DNA of 64,000 nt, taken from assembly GCF_900182745.1 (NCBI RefSeq), contig NZ_FXTY01000001.1, positions 372,001-436,000 on the forward strand. The letters are read 5' to 3'. The notes under the pieces are model-generated. The model was not told where the DNA came from. It saw only the letters and a program-made list of their open reading frames with translations, and did no database searches. This document shows, piece after piece, positions 18,548-25,878 of this stretch. The translations under genes and the position numbers were made by a program. This stretch comes from Shimia sagamensis (GTDB lineage: Bacteria; Pseudomonadota; Alphaproteobacteria; Rhodobacterales; Rhodobacteraceae). The stretch's first letter is position 1. Each line of letters starts with the position of its first letter.

Positions 18548-18863
18548 ACCAAGTTCCCTCGTCACGCCCTCGTTATTATCCACCAAGTGGCGGAGCGCCT
18601 TTTGTCAACTCAACATGATTATCCCAGTCGGAGCAAGCGTCTAGACCTATCACAACCACCCTTCGCGGCCGTTTTATGTGCTGAGAGCGCCTTTCTAAGC
18701 TCCTCTTCCTTCAGTCAAGCAATCCTTTACTTGCAATGTTCTGGACCGAATGCGACTAAACAGTCATATTAAACTAAGCGCATATACGTTCGGCGTGTTC
18801 TTTGGATCCATTTTTGAACCAGACCCTTTGGCAATTGGCGCAGCTTTGGCTGCAGAGATTTTA
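18548..18863. other. Divergent intergenic region between the importer operon and the lipid-gene operon
   Basis: About 316 bp without a convincing gene. It must hold promoters for both directions. On the minus strand a perfect TTGACA occurs near 18606, but the nearest GATAAT lies about 22 bp downstream, which is too long for an ordinary sigma-70 promoter. A longer in-frame start for the PLP enzyme at 18750 exists but its extra 38 residues resemble nothing in the family. No strong operator palindrome was seen. Confidence 0.4.
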
Positions 18864-20090
18864 ATGACAACACCAAACTCCAGCTTCCTCGCTTTTGCCG
18901 AACGTCGCTTTCGTTTGAGCGGCCGCGCACTAATCGAAAACGGGCACCCGTACTTTGTGCCCACCGACACCTTGGAAGCCCGCTCAGATCAGTGGCCGGA
19001 TGGCTACCTGTCCATGTCGCACTACGATTACTTGGGCCTGATGCATCACCCGAATACCGTGGCCGCAGCCAAGGACGCACTTGACGCCCAGGGCACCGGA
19101 GTGGGCGCTTCTCGTCTTGTGGGCGGCGAACGTCTTGCACACCGCGCCCTTGAAGAGGACATGGCGGATTTCCTGGGCGTGGGCGGCGTGCTGTCCATCA
19201 TTTCCGGCTACCTGACCAATGTCTCGGTGATTGGCCTGCTGCTTGGGCCGCGCGATTTGGTGCTGGTGGATGAACTCTCGCACAATTCAATCATGGTGGG
19301 CGCGCGCGGCGTGAAAGCCCGTATGGAAACCTACGCCCACAACGATCTTGACGATCTCGAACGCCTGCTACACGCGCACCGCGCCGATTATGGCCGTGTT
19401 TTGATCTGCACTGACGGCCTGTTCTCCATGGATGGCGACATCACCGATCTGCCCCGTCTTCTGGATCTAAAAGACGCCTATGACGCCTGGCTTCTGCTGG
19501 ACGAAGCGCACTCTTACGGCGTACTGGGTGAAACCGGACGTGGATTGTGCGAGCATTTTGGCGAAGACCCGACACGGGTGGACGTCGCCATTGGCACCCT
19601 TTCCAAAAGTTTTGCATCCTCCGGTGGCTTCATCGCCGCCAACGCCGATGTGATCGAATGGATGCGCTTTTGCTTGCCGGGCTTTGTATATTCAGTCGGA
19701 CTGCCACCCGCCACAACCGCCAGCGCCCATGCCGCTCTGCGCCTACTGCGGGACGAACCGGAGCGCGTGGCCAAACTGCGCGCCAACTCACAACGTTTCA
19801 TGCAGAAGGCTGCTGACGCTGGGCTGAACACCGGTACGGCCATTGGCGAGGCGGTGGTGCCCATTCTATTTGAAACGCCGGATGACTGTGTATTTGTGGC
19901 CGAGGCGTTGATGCAACAAGGCATTTATGCACCGCCCGTGGTGCATGTTGGCATCCCCAAAGACATGCCGCGCATCCGCTTTTTCATTTCAGCGGCCCAT
20001 TCAGAAGCCGACATTGATCGGGTGATAACCGCCGTTACGGCGGCGCTGACCACAGCCACAGCCACCCGACAACGGCTCAGTGCGGAATAG
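18864..20090 (+). CDS. Serine palmitoyltransferase-like PLP enzyme (alpha-oxoamine synthase family)
   Basis: The 408-residue protein (start MTTPNSSFLAF at 18864) is a fold-type I alpha-oxoamine synthase. Visible active-site features: GVGASRLVGGERLAH (79-93), PLP-stacking His140 in ELSHNSI, DEAH at 213-216, and the Schiff-base lysine Lys248 in GTLSKSF. The segments GLFSMDGDI, GRGLCEHFG and TRVDVAIGTLSKSFASSGG resemble the catalytic subunit of eukaryotic serine palmitoyltransferase (SPTLC2) as much as BioF. The enzymes condense an amino acid with an acyl thioester, losing CO2. BioF or Kbl are less likely because no bio or tdh genes adjoin. A 3-ketosphinganine reductase-like gene lies three genes downstream, which supports a sphingoid-base role. 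First gene of the lipid operon. Confidence 0.8.
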   Translation: MTTPNSSFLAFAERRFRLSGRALIENGHPYFVPTDTLEARSDQWPDGYLSMSHYDYLGLMHHPNTVAAAKDALDAQGTGVGASRLVGGERLAHRALEEDMADFLGVGGVLSIISGYLTNVSVIGLLLGPRDLVLVDELSHNSIMVGARGVKARMETYAHNDLDDLERLLHAHRADYGRVLICTDGLFSMDGDITDLPRLLDLKDAYDAWLLLDEAHSYGVLGETGRGLCEHFGEDPTRVDVAIGTLSKSFASSGGFIAANADVIEWMRFCLPGFVYSVGLPPATTASAHAALRLLRDEPERVAKLRANSQRFMQKAADAGLNTGTAIGEAVVPILFETPDDCVFVAEALMQQGIYAPPVVHVGIPKDMPRIRFFISAAHSEADIDRVITAVTAALTTATATRQRLSAE

Positions 20091-20094
20091 CGGC

Positions 20095-20751
20095 ATGACT
20101 GGGAACGCCATCAGGACCATGCCGCGCAGTTGCCGGGCGCTCAGTGCAGTCTGGACCTTTTCCATTCTGGCCTTCGTGTGCTTGTGCCTGACCACTGCCG
20201 CCACAACCGCAAAGCCATCACTGGCACCCCAATCCCTCACCAAAACATCGCACCTGCCTCATGTGAACCCGCAGTTCCGCCATCCGACCGATGTGCATCA
20301 GCTGTTTTTTTTGCAGCGCACCATCAATGCCAACACCGTGGTTTACACCGCACATTTTGACGCAGCGGGCAATCTGGATGCCAACACACCTGTGGCGGTC
20401 TATTGGCGCCGCTTTCAGGAAAAGGGACAGGTCATGCCGCTGCGGTGGTATGAACGTGCCTTTGGTTTTGGTGTCAGGTTGCGCAAGTCCGACACACCAA
20501 ACACCTTACGCCTGACGTTTAACGGTTTGAAGTCGCAAGAGTTGGAGCTGCGCCAAACCGGGCCCTTTTCCGCTGCGCTCTTTGCCCAGATCAACAATCG
20601 GAACTACCGCTTGATCTACGCTTATCTGGACGTGGATGAATCCGGTCTTTTTCCCAAAGTCACGCGCCTAAGACTCTATACAAATGACCCGCTAACCGGT
20701 CTTTATGTGACTCATACTATTGCCGTTTCCGGCGGAGCTTATACCGAATGA
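20095..20751 (+). CDS. Exported protein of unknown function (DUF4833-like)
   Basis: The 218-residue product has a hydrophobic N-terminal stretch (FSILAFVCLCLTTAATTA) that reads as a signal peptide or anchor. A compact beta-rich domain follows with LFFLQRTINANTVVYTAHFDAAG, NTPVAVYWRRF and NYRLIYAYLDVDE. The pattern (opening with a hydrolysable-looking R-x-x-N-x-N-x-V-V-Y stretch, then PVxVYW) reminds me of DUF4833 proteins; I could not verify this. The start at 20095 is 4 nt after the PLP-enzyme stop, and the gene overlaps inositol-3-phosphate synthase by 4 bp, so it is firmly in the operon. Periplasmic handling of the lipid product is a guess. Confidence 0.7.
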   Translation: MTGNAIRTMPRSCRALSAVWTFSILAFVCLCLTTAATTAKPSLAPQSLTKTSHLPHVNPQFRHPTDVHQLFFLQRTINANTVVYTAHFDAAGNLDANTPVAVYWRRFQEKGQVMPLRWYERAFGFGVRLRKSDTPNTLRLTFNGLKSQELELRQTGPFSAALFAQINNRNYRLIYAYLDVDESGLFPKVTRLRLYTNDPLTGLYVTHTIAVSGGAYTE

Positions 20752-21860
20752 CCCACGCCCCTGTATCGTCCCCCATCCGCACCGTCATTGTTGGTGTTGG
20801 CAATTGTGCAAGTTCACTGATCCAAGGCGTGTCCTACTGCCGCGCCTTCGGGGACGAGGCCGTTGGGGTCAGTTTTCCAGTGCTGGCAGGCTACACGCCC
20901 GGCGACGTGGAACTGGTCGCCGGATTTGACGTCGACAGCCGCAAAGTTGGCAAGACGTTGGGCGAAGCCGCCTTTGCCGCCCCCAATTGTACGGAACAAT
21001 TTCACACCGACCTCGACGACCAAAACGGACCGGTCTTGCGCGGCCCGGATTTGGACGGGGTTGCGGCACATATGTTGGCCAATCCCGCCGACCGCAGCTT
21101 CCGCCTATCTGACGCTGATGCCCTGACAAAAGACGAGATCGTCGCCAAACTCAAAGAGCTGGATGCCGAGGTGATGATGGTCTTCCTGCCGGTTGGCTCT
21201 CAACAGGCTGTTGAATTCTATGTCGAATGTGCGCTTGAAGCGGGCGTGGCCGTTGTCAACGGCATCCCGGTTTTCATTGCCTCCCATCCAGTCTGGGCGG
21301 AGAAATTCCGCGCGGCGGGCGTCCCGATTCTTGGCGATGATTTCAAAGCGCAGATGGGCGCTACCATCCTGCACCGCACCCTTGCCAATCTGGCCGAAAT
21401 GCGTGGCGTGGAAGTTGACCGCACCTATCAGCTCAATGTCGGCGGCAATACCGATTTTCTCAACATGAGCGAAAACGCCCGCCTCACAAACAAGCGCGAA
21501 AGTAAAACCGAAGCGGTGCAAGCGGCCATGGAGCAGCGCCTGGATGACACAGACATCCGCATCGGCCCATCCGACTACGTACCGTGGCTGAAAGACCGAA
21601 AAGTGGCCTATGTACGTCTTGAAGGCCGCCTGTTTGGCGGCGCCCGCACCAACATCGAAGTACGCCTTGATGTAGAGGACAGCCCCAACGCCGCCGCCGA
21701 AGCTCTGGTGGCCATCCGTCTGGCCCGTATTGCCTGTGACCGCGGCCTGGCCGGCCCGATTTCCGAGGCCTGCGCTTTCCTATTCAAGCACCCGCCAGAA
21801 CAGATCGAAGACACCGACGCCCACGACGTTGTCCTGCGTTTTGTCAACGAAGGCCCCTGA
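20748..21860 (+). CDS. ino1: Inositol-3-phosphate synthase (MIPS)
   Basis: The 370-residue protein has the Rossmann start IVGVGNCASSLIQG (residues 14-27), VVNGIPVFIA, the catalytic-domain GDDFKAQMGATILHRTL (lysine of the active site), LNVGGNTDFLNM and RESKTEAVQ, all hallmarks of the short bacterial/archaeal MIPS branch (about 365 aa, as in mycobacteria). It converts glucose 6-phosphate to 1D-myo-inositol 3-phosphate with NAD+ as a bound redox cofactor. It sits between the exported protein and the ketosphinganine-reductase-like gene with minimal spacing. Its presence beside CDP-alcohol transferase and PimA-like genes implies inositol phosphate is made for a lipid. Confidence 0.95.
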   Translation: MTHAPVSSPIRTVIVGVGNCASSLIQGVSYCRAFGDEAVGVSFPVLAGYTPGDVELVAGFDVDSRKVGKTLGEAAFAAPNCTEQFHTDLDDQNGPVLRGPDLDGVAAHMLANPADRSFRLSDADALTKDEIVAKLKELDAEVMMVFLPVGSQQAVEFYVECALEAGVAVVNGIPVFIASHPVWAEKFRAAGVPILGDDFKAQMGATILHRTLANLAEMRGVEVDRTYQLNVGGNTDFLNMSENARLTNKRESKTEAVQAAMEQRLDDTDIRIGPSDYVPWLKDRKVAYVRLEGRLFGGARTNIEVRLDVEDSPNAAAEALVAIRLARIACDRGLAGPISEACAFLFKHPPEQIEDTDAHDVVLRFVNEGP

Positions 21861-22657
21861 TGCCCACGGCCTTCATAACTGGCGGCTCCAGTGGGATCGG
21901 TTTTGCGGCGGCGTGGGAGTTGGCCATCAAGGGGCATAGCCTTGCGTTGTTTGCAAGGGATGCCGCCAAACTTCTGGACACGCGCAATGCACTTCTGGAA
22001 GCCGCTCCTGACATTGAAGTCGAGGTTTTTGCCGTGGATGTCGCCAATCGGGACAGCTTTGTCGAGACGCTCAAGATGGCAATCCGCAAATTGGGGCCAC
22101 CAGACATGGCCATCGCCAGTGCGGGCATTGCAGAACCAGGCCTGTTCAGAGAGCAGCCTTTTGAGCAGCACAAGCGCCACATGGAGGTGAACTACTTCGG
22201 AACGCTCACCTTTATCGAAACCCTGCGCGGCCCGATGGCGGCGGCAGGTGGCGGGCGTTTTGGCCTGATCGCCTCAGGTGCAGCCTTCTTTGGCATTTAC
22301 GGCTATGGGGCCTATGCGCCCTCCAAATTTGCCCTGCGTGGGTTGGCAGAAATCCTGCATTTGGAGCTGGAAAACACCAATATTTCGGTAACCTTGATCT
22401 ATCCACCGGACACGGACACACCACAGCTTGAAGCCGAAAAGCGCACCAAGCCCGCAGCAACGCAAGAAATCACCGAAGGTGGTGGCTTGTGGCAACCGGT
22501 CGACGTGGCAGGCCACCTGATCAAAGGTATGGAAGACGGAAAACCAGTGGTCACGCCAGGGCCACAGATGCTTCTGCTCAATGGTCTCAGCAGCCTGATT
22601 TCCCCAATCCTGCGCTGGCACCAACGGCGCATCATCCGCAAACACGAGGCCAAATGA
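21860..22657 (+). CDS. SDR oxidoreductase resembling 3-ketosphinganine reductase (KDSR/Tsc10)
   Basis: The 265-residue short-chain dehydrogenase has the nucleotide motif TGGSSGIG (7-14), Ser139, and the catalytic Y-x3-K (Tyr152, Lys156 in YAPSKFALRGLAE). What singles it out is the segment after the active site, YPPDTDTP (181-188) followed by EKRTKPAATQEIT. It closely parallels the human KDSR segment YPPDTDTPGF...NRTKPLETRLIS, as I remember it. KDSR reduces 3-ketosphinganine to sphinganine with NADPH. The C-terminus has a hydrophobic stretch and basic tail, suggesting membrane association. The bases TGATG link it to the MIPS stop codon. Three genes downstream of the SPT-like enzyme, it fits the second step of sphingoid-base synthesis. 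It is not of the CerR (epimerase-like) type described in Caulobacter. Confidence 0.82.
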   Translation: MPTAFITGGSSGIGFAAAWELAIKGHSLALFARDAAKLLDTRNALLEAAPDIEVEVFAVDVANRDSFVETLKMAIRKLGPPDMAIASAGIAEPGLFREQPFEQHKRHMEVNYFGTLTFIETLRGPMAAAGGGRFGLIASGAAFFGIYGYGAYAPSKFALRGLAEILHLELENTNISVTLIYPPDTDTPQLEAEKRTKPAATQEITEGGGLWQPVDVAGHLIKGMEDGKPVVTPGPQMLLLNGLSSLISPILRWHQRRIIRKHEAK

Positions 22658-23541
22658 CTGACCTGACTCTGGCTCAAGTGGCCGCTGCCATTGCCGCGAT
22701 CTACGCCTTTGGCTTTGGCATCATTGGAGTGCTTGCTATGATGCCTGCACGCCGCAAAGACGCCGTTGAGTTTTGCAAAATCCTAGGCACAGCCACCGCG
22801 CTGATCGCCGTGATGACGGCGCTGTTCCTATTTGGCGAAAAAGCCCTGCTCATTGCCCTGCCCATCATCACGGCCCGCGTCAGCTTTGAAGTGTCGCAAG
22901 TCCGCACAGGCGAGCGCAGCACAAGCTTTGCCTTTGGTCTGTCCTCGGGCATGTTGGCACTGATGTCGATGCTGGTCTCTATCGCCCCCGTGGCCATTTT
23001 GGGTCTCTGGCTGCTCTGCTTTGCCCGCCTGATCATGATCCCCAAGCGGCCTGACAGCCGCAACATGCAGGTGCTCGACATGCTGGTTTACCCAGTGCTT
23101 CCCGCCTGTCTGCTTGCCTCCGGCACCATAGAACCGGGCCTCGCAGCCCTCTTGCTCGCCGCCTATCTGATGGTCGAAATTTTTGACAGCTTTGCGCTAT
23201 TCTTCGGCGCCATGTGGGGCCGCACCAAAGCTTTCCCCACCCTCAGCCCCAACAAAACCTTCGAAGGCTTGCTTGGTGGCGCTGCTTCCCTTGCAGCCTT
23301 GTCCCTCATAACCGCCGCCTTCCTCAGCCTGCCGCTCCTGCTCACCGCTTTCACCGCGCTGCTTGTCGGCACCTTGGCCGTGGTTGGCGACCTCGCCGCC
23401 TCCCGCCATAAGCGCATCGCAGGTGTGAAAGACTACCCGCAAGTCCTGCCCCGCCAGGGCGGTCTTCTGGACAGTCTCGACAGCTGGATTGCCGCTGGCG
23501 CAGGCCTCACCGCGCTGCACATCTTCGCACAACTGTGGTGA
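22654..23541 (+). CDS. CdsA-like phosphatidate cytidylyltransferase family protein
   Basis: The 295-residue polytopic membrane protein has about eight hydrophobic helices and the CdsA family core: EIFDSFALFFGAMWGR, SPNKTFEG (198-205), GDLAASRHKR (245-254), KD at 259-260 and LLDSLDSW (271-278). Family enzymes transfer CMP from CTP to phosphatidic acid, giving CDP-diacylglycerol. The signature usually reads PGHGGxLDRxDS; here it is PRQGGLLDSLDSW, so the loop Gly-His and the Arg are replaced while the metal-binding aspartates remain. It may therefore use a different phospholipid or alcohol phosphate, or be weakly active. The ATGA overlap with the reductase gene places it in the operon. It supplies a CDP-lipid for the CDP-alcohol transferase, by inference. 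Confidence 0.82.
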   Translation: MTDLTLAQVAAAIAAIYAFGFGIIGVLAMMPARRKDAVEFCKILGTATALIAVMTALFLFGEKALLIALPIITARVSFEVSQVRTGERSTSFAFGLSSGMLALMSMLVSIAPVAILGLWLLCFARLIMIPKRPDSRNMQVLDMLVYPVLPACLLASGTIEPGLAALLLAAYLMVEIFDSFALFFGAMWGRTKAFPTLSPNKTFEGLLGGAASLAALSLITAAFLSLPLLLTAFTALLVGTLAVVGDLAASRHKRIAGVKDYPQVLPRQGGLLDSLDSWIAAGAGLTALHIFAQLW

Positions 23542-23581
23542 GAGGCTTGCCAGCCCCCACTTTGACAGTGACACTCAGATC

Positions 23582-24730
23582 ATGAGCTACCAACGCCCCT
23601 CAAAACGCCGTTTCGCGCTGCCTCTCCCAAGGTTGCCGATTGTGCGCGTCTTGGGCAAACCGTTGATTCTGCGGCTTTTGCTGCTGCTTCTGGTGATCGA
23701 AGCGATTTTTCTTGCCGAAAGCTTCACCACACTCATGGAACACGCGCTGCGCTACGGCGGAACCGCCCGCGACGTGTTACATCTGCTCAGTTTCAAAACC
23801 CCAGAGATCCTCGACCTGGCCCTTGCCATCAGCCTGCTGATCGCCACCTACTTTGCCACCCAAGACGCCCGCAACCGCGGCGAGCTGGTGATCCTCGCCA
23901 CCGCTGGCATCCATTGGGCCCGCGTGATTGCCTTTGTGCTGGCACTTGGCATCTTCGGCGGCGCGCTCAGTTTTCTAAATGCCGGTCTCATCCTGCCGAT
24001 GGCCAAGTTTGGCGAACGCCTTGCACTTGCCGATTTGCAAAAAAACCACGTCTTGTCCCGTATTCAAAACGGCAGCCCTCAAACCACCGTGCAAACCATC
24101 CGCGACACCACTTTCATTGCCAGCCCCCCAAGAGCCGCCACACAAACCCGCGGTCAGCTGTTTGTGTTTCAACCCAATGTGACCGGCAATTGGCGGCTGG
24201 CTTTGTCCCAGGATTGGCAGGTCACCGACCCAGCCCCGGCGGACACCCACACCATCACACTTCAATCGCTCTCCGTGCTCGAAGCGCCCTACCCCAACGA
24301 TCAGATCAAACCTCTCAACCGTTTCACCACCACACAGGCCAGCTTTGCCTTTCAAATGTCAGACGCCCTGCCCGCACCCAGCCATATCCGCACGACCGCT
24401 GAACAACTTCTTGATCTGAACACCAATGAACCCGCCCAGCTGACGCGCCTCTTTACCCGTGCGCTGATGGTGCCCATGGCGGGTCTTCTTGCGCTGGCGG
24501 CCTTGGTGGTTGGCGGCGCGGGTCCATGGCGCCACGCCGCCCTTCCGCTCGCCGCGCTTCTGATGATGTCCTGTGATGTAGCCAGCCGCGCCTTGCTGGC
24601 GCAATGGTCCATCTTGATTCCGACACCAGCCATCCTCCTTTTGGCAACCCTCCTGTACCTCGGCCCACCGTTTGCCTACCTGCTCTGGCGCGGCGAGGCG
24701 CTGATGACCCCGCAACGAGGCCGCACATGA
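23582..24730 (+). CDS. LptF/LptG family permease, first of a pair
   Basis: The 382-residue protein (start MSYQRPSKRRF at 23582) has the LptF/G plan: three N-terminal membrane helices, a periplasmic beta-rich domain of about 150 residues (roughly 140-290), and three C-terminal helices. The coupling-helix region carries ARNRGELVILATAGIHW, matching the conserved SRxxELxAxxxxGxs motif of LptF/G. LptFG with the ATPase LptB extract lipopolysaccharide from the inner membrane. No lptB, lptD or lptC adjoins, unlike the usual lptFG locus, so this pair may be a paralogue for another lipid. Downstream gene overlaps by 4 bp. Confidence 0.82.
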   Translation: MSYQRPSKRRFALPLPRLPIVRVLGKPLILRLLLLLLVIEAIFLAESFTTLMEHALRYGGTARDVLHLLSFKTPEILDLALAISLLIATYFATQDARNRGELVILATAGIHWARVIAFVLALGIFGGALSFLNAGLILPMAKFGERLALADLQKNHVLSRIQNGSPQTTVQTIRDTTFIASPPRAATQTRGQLFVFQPNVTGNWRLALSQDWQVTDPAPADTHTITLQSLSVLEAPYPNDQIKPLNRFTTTQASFAFQMSDALPAPSHIRTTAEQLLDLNTNEPAQLTRLFTRALMVPMAGLLALAALVVGGAGPWRHAALPLAALLMMSCDVASRALLAQWSILIPTPAILLLATLLYLGPPFAYLLWRGEALMTPQRGRT

Positions 24731-25878
24731 GTTGGCGGCGCCACACCGGCCTCGCCGTACGCGCCATGGTGCGAGGCGATCTGGCTGCCATTGGGTTTAT
24801 GATGTTTGTCTTGTTGGTGGTCGCGCTGACCATTGATTTGGCCAACTGGCTCGATACCGTGCGCGCCCGCGCCGAGGCAACTGGCAACAGTCTTTGGCAA
24901 GTGCTCTTCCCATACATTGGCTACCGCACTACCGACATTACCACCCGCCTTCTGACCATGGCTTGTGTCGCGGGGGGCTTTGTCGTGACCCTACTGCGCC
25001 ACCAACGGTTGGACGACGTGGTGTTGTCCGCAGCCGGGGCCAGCCCCAGCCTGCGACTGACCGCCTTGATGATCTCCGGCCTGCTGCTGGGCACTGTGCA
25101 AATGGTTGGTGAAAACTGGCTGCGCCCCGCAGCTGTGCAGGCGCAGGTCGCGGCCAATCTCGGCGACTACGGCAACCGCTACTTTAAGACCGATGTGGGC
25201 ACCCAGTGGATGTTCTCCGACACCCGCGCACTTCGCGCGACTGTCACCCGTGGACCAGAGGCCGCCCTCAGCGACGTGATGCTGTTTGAAGCCGCCAATT
25301 GGCCGGACATCACCCACATTCTACATGCACAAACCGCCTCCCCAAGTTTTCGCTCAGGTATCTGGACACTAACAAATGTGACAACTTGGAACGTGGCCGC
25401 CAACACGCCTCCAACCTTTGAACCACAAGTCGACATGCCGCTCGCCGTCACGCTGGACAAACTACGCTGGTTTGGCGTCGACGGCTACTACCTCCCCAAC
25501 GATGCCGCCCGCGCCATTGTCGCCGCTGAGGCCACGCCCGCAGCCCCCACCGCAGAGGACGCCGCCACTGCACTGGCCGTGCGCAAGGTTGCGCTCTTCC
25601 TGCCCGGTATCTTTGCCTTTCTTGGCGTGAGCCTCGCCAGCCTCGGCACACAAGACCGCCGCCTGTCCCCCTTCAAACTGCTGGCACTCGCCACCGTGGG
25701 CTACCTCTCTGTAGTGTCGGTGAAAGTCTTCTGGGCGCTTGGCATCCACGGTGTGCTCCCGCCCATGCTCGCAGCCTCCCTGCCGGCACTCTTTGCCCTC
25801 TGCCTATGCGCACTCCTGCAACTGCATCAGGCCGGATACCTGCCAGCCCCCCGCCGCGCCGCAAGGAGCCGCCCATGA
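24727..25878 (+). CDS. LptF/LptG family permease, second of a pair
   Basis: The 383-residue membrane protein has the same arrangement as its neighbour: helices at about 20-40, 55-85 and 105-125, a periplasmic domain (about 130-285) and three closing helices. The cytoplasmic coupling segment reads RHQRLDDVVLSAAGASPSLR. It overlaps the first permease and the downstream PimA-like gene by ATGA, so all three are probably co-translated. Together with its partner it would form the heterodimeric membrane part of an LptB2FG-like extractor; the ATPase would have to be supplied from elsewhere. Annotation as LptG rather than LptF is not certain. Confidence 0.78.
   Translation: MSWRRHTGLAVRAMVRGDLAAIGFMMFVLLVVALTIDLANWLDTVRARAEATGNSLWQVLFPYIGYRTTDITTRLLTMACVAGGFVVTLLRHQRLDDVVLSAAGASPSLRLTALMISGLLLGTVQMVGENWLRPAAVQAQVAANLGDYGNRYFKTDVGTQWMFSDTRALRATVTRGPEAALSDVMLFEAANWPDITHILHAQTASPSFRSGIWTLTNVTTWNVAANTPPTFEPQVDMPLAVTLDKLRWFGVDGYYLPNDAARAIVAAEATPAAPTAEDAATALAVRKVALFLPGIFAFLGVSLASLGTQDRRLSPFKLLALATVGYLSVVSVKVFWALGIHGVLPPMLAASLPALFALCLCALLQLHQAGYLPAPRRAARSRP

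Noticed and set aside
18583..18612. TTGACA ... GATAAT as promoter of the ABC importer operon
   Set aside because: The spacing is about 22 bp, too long for a normal sigma-70 promoter.
18864..20090. Reading the PLP enzyme as BioF or Kbl
   Set aside because: No biotin or threonine-dehydrogenase genes adjoin, and the region around the PLP lysine looks closer to serine palmitoyltransferase; kept as a residual alternative.
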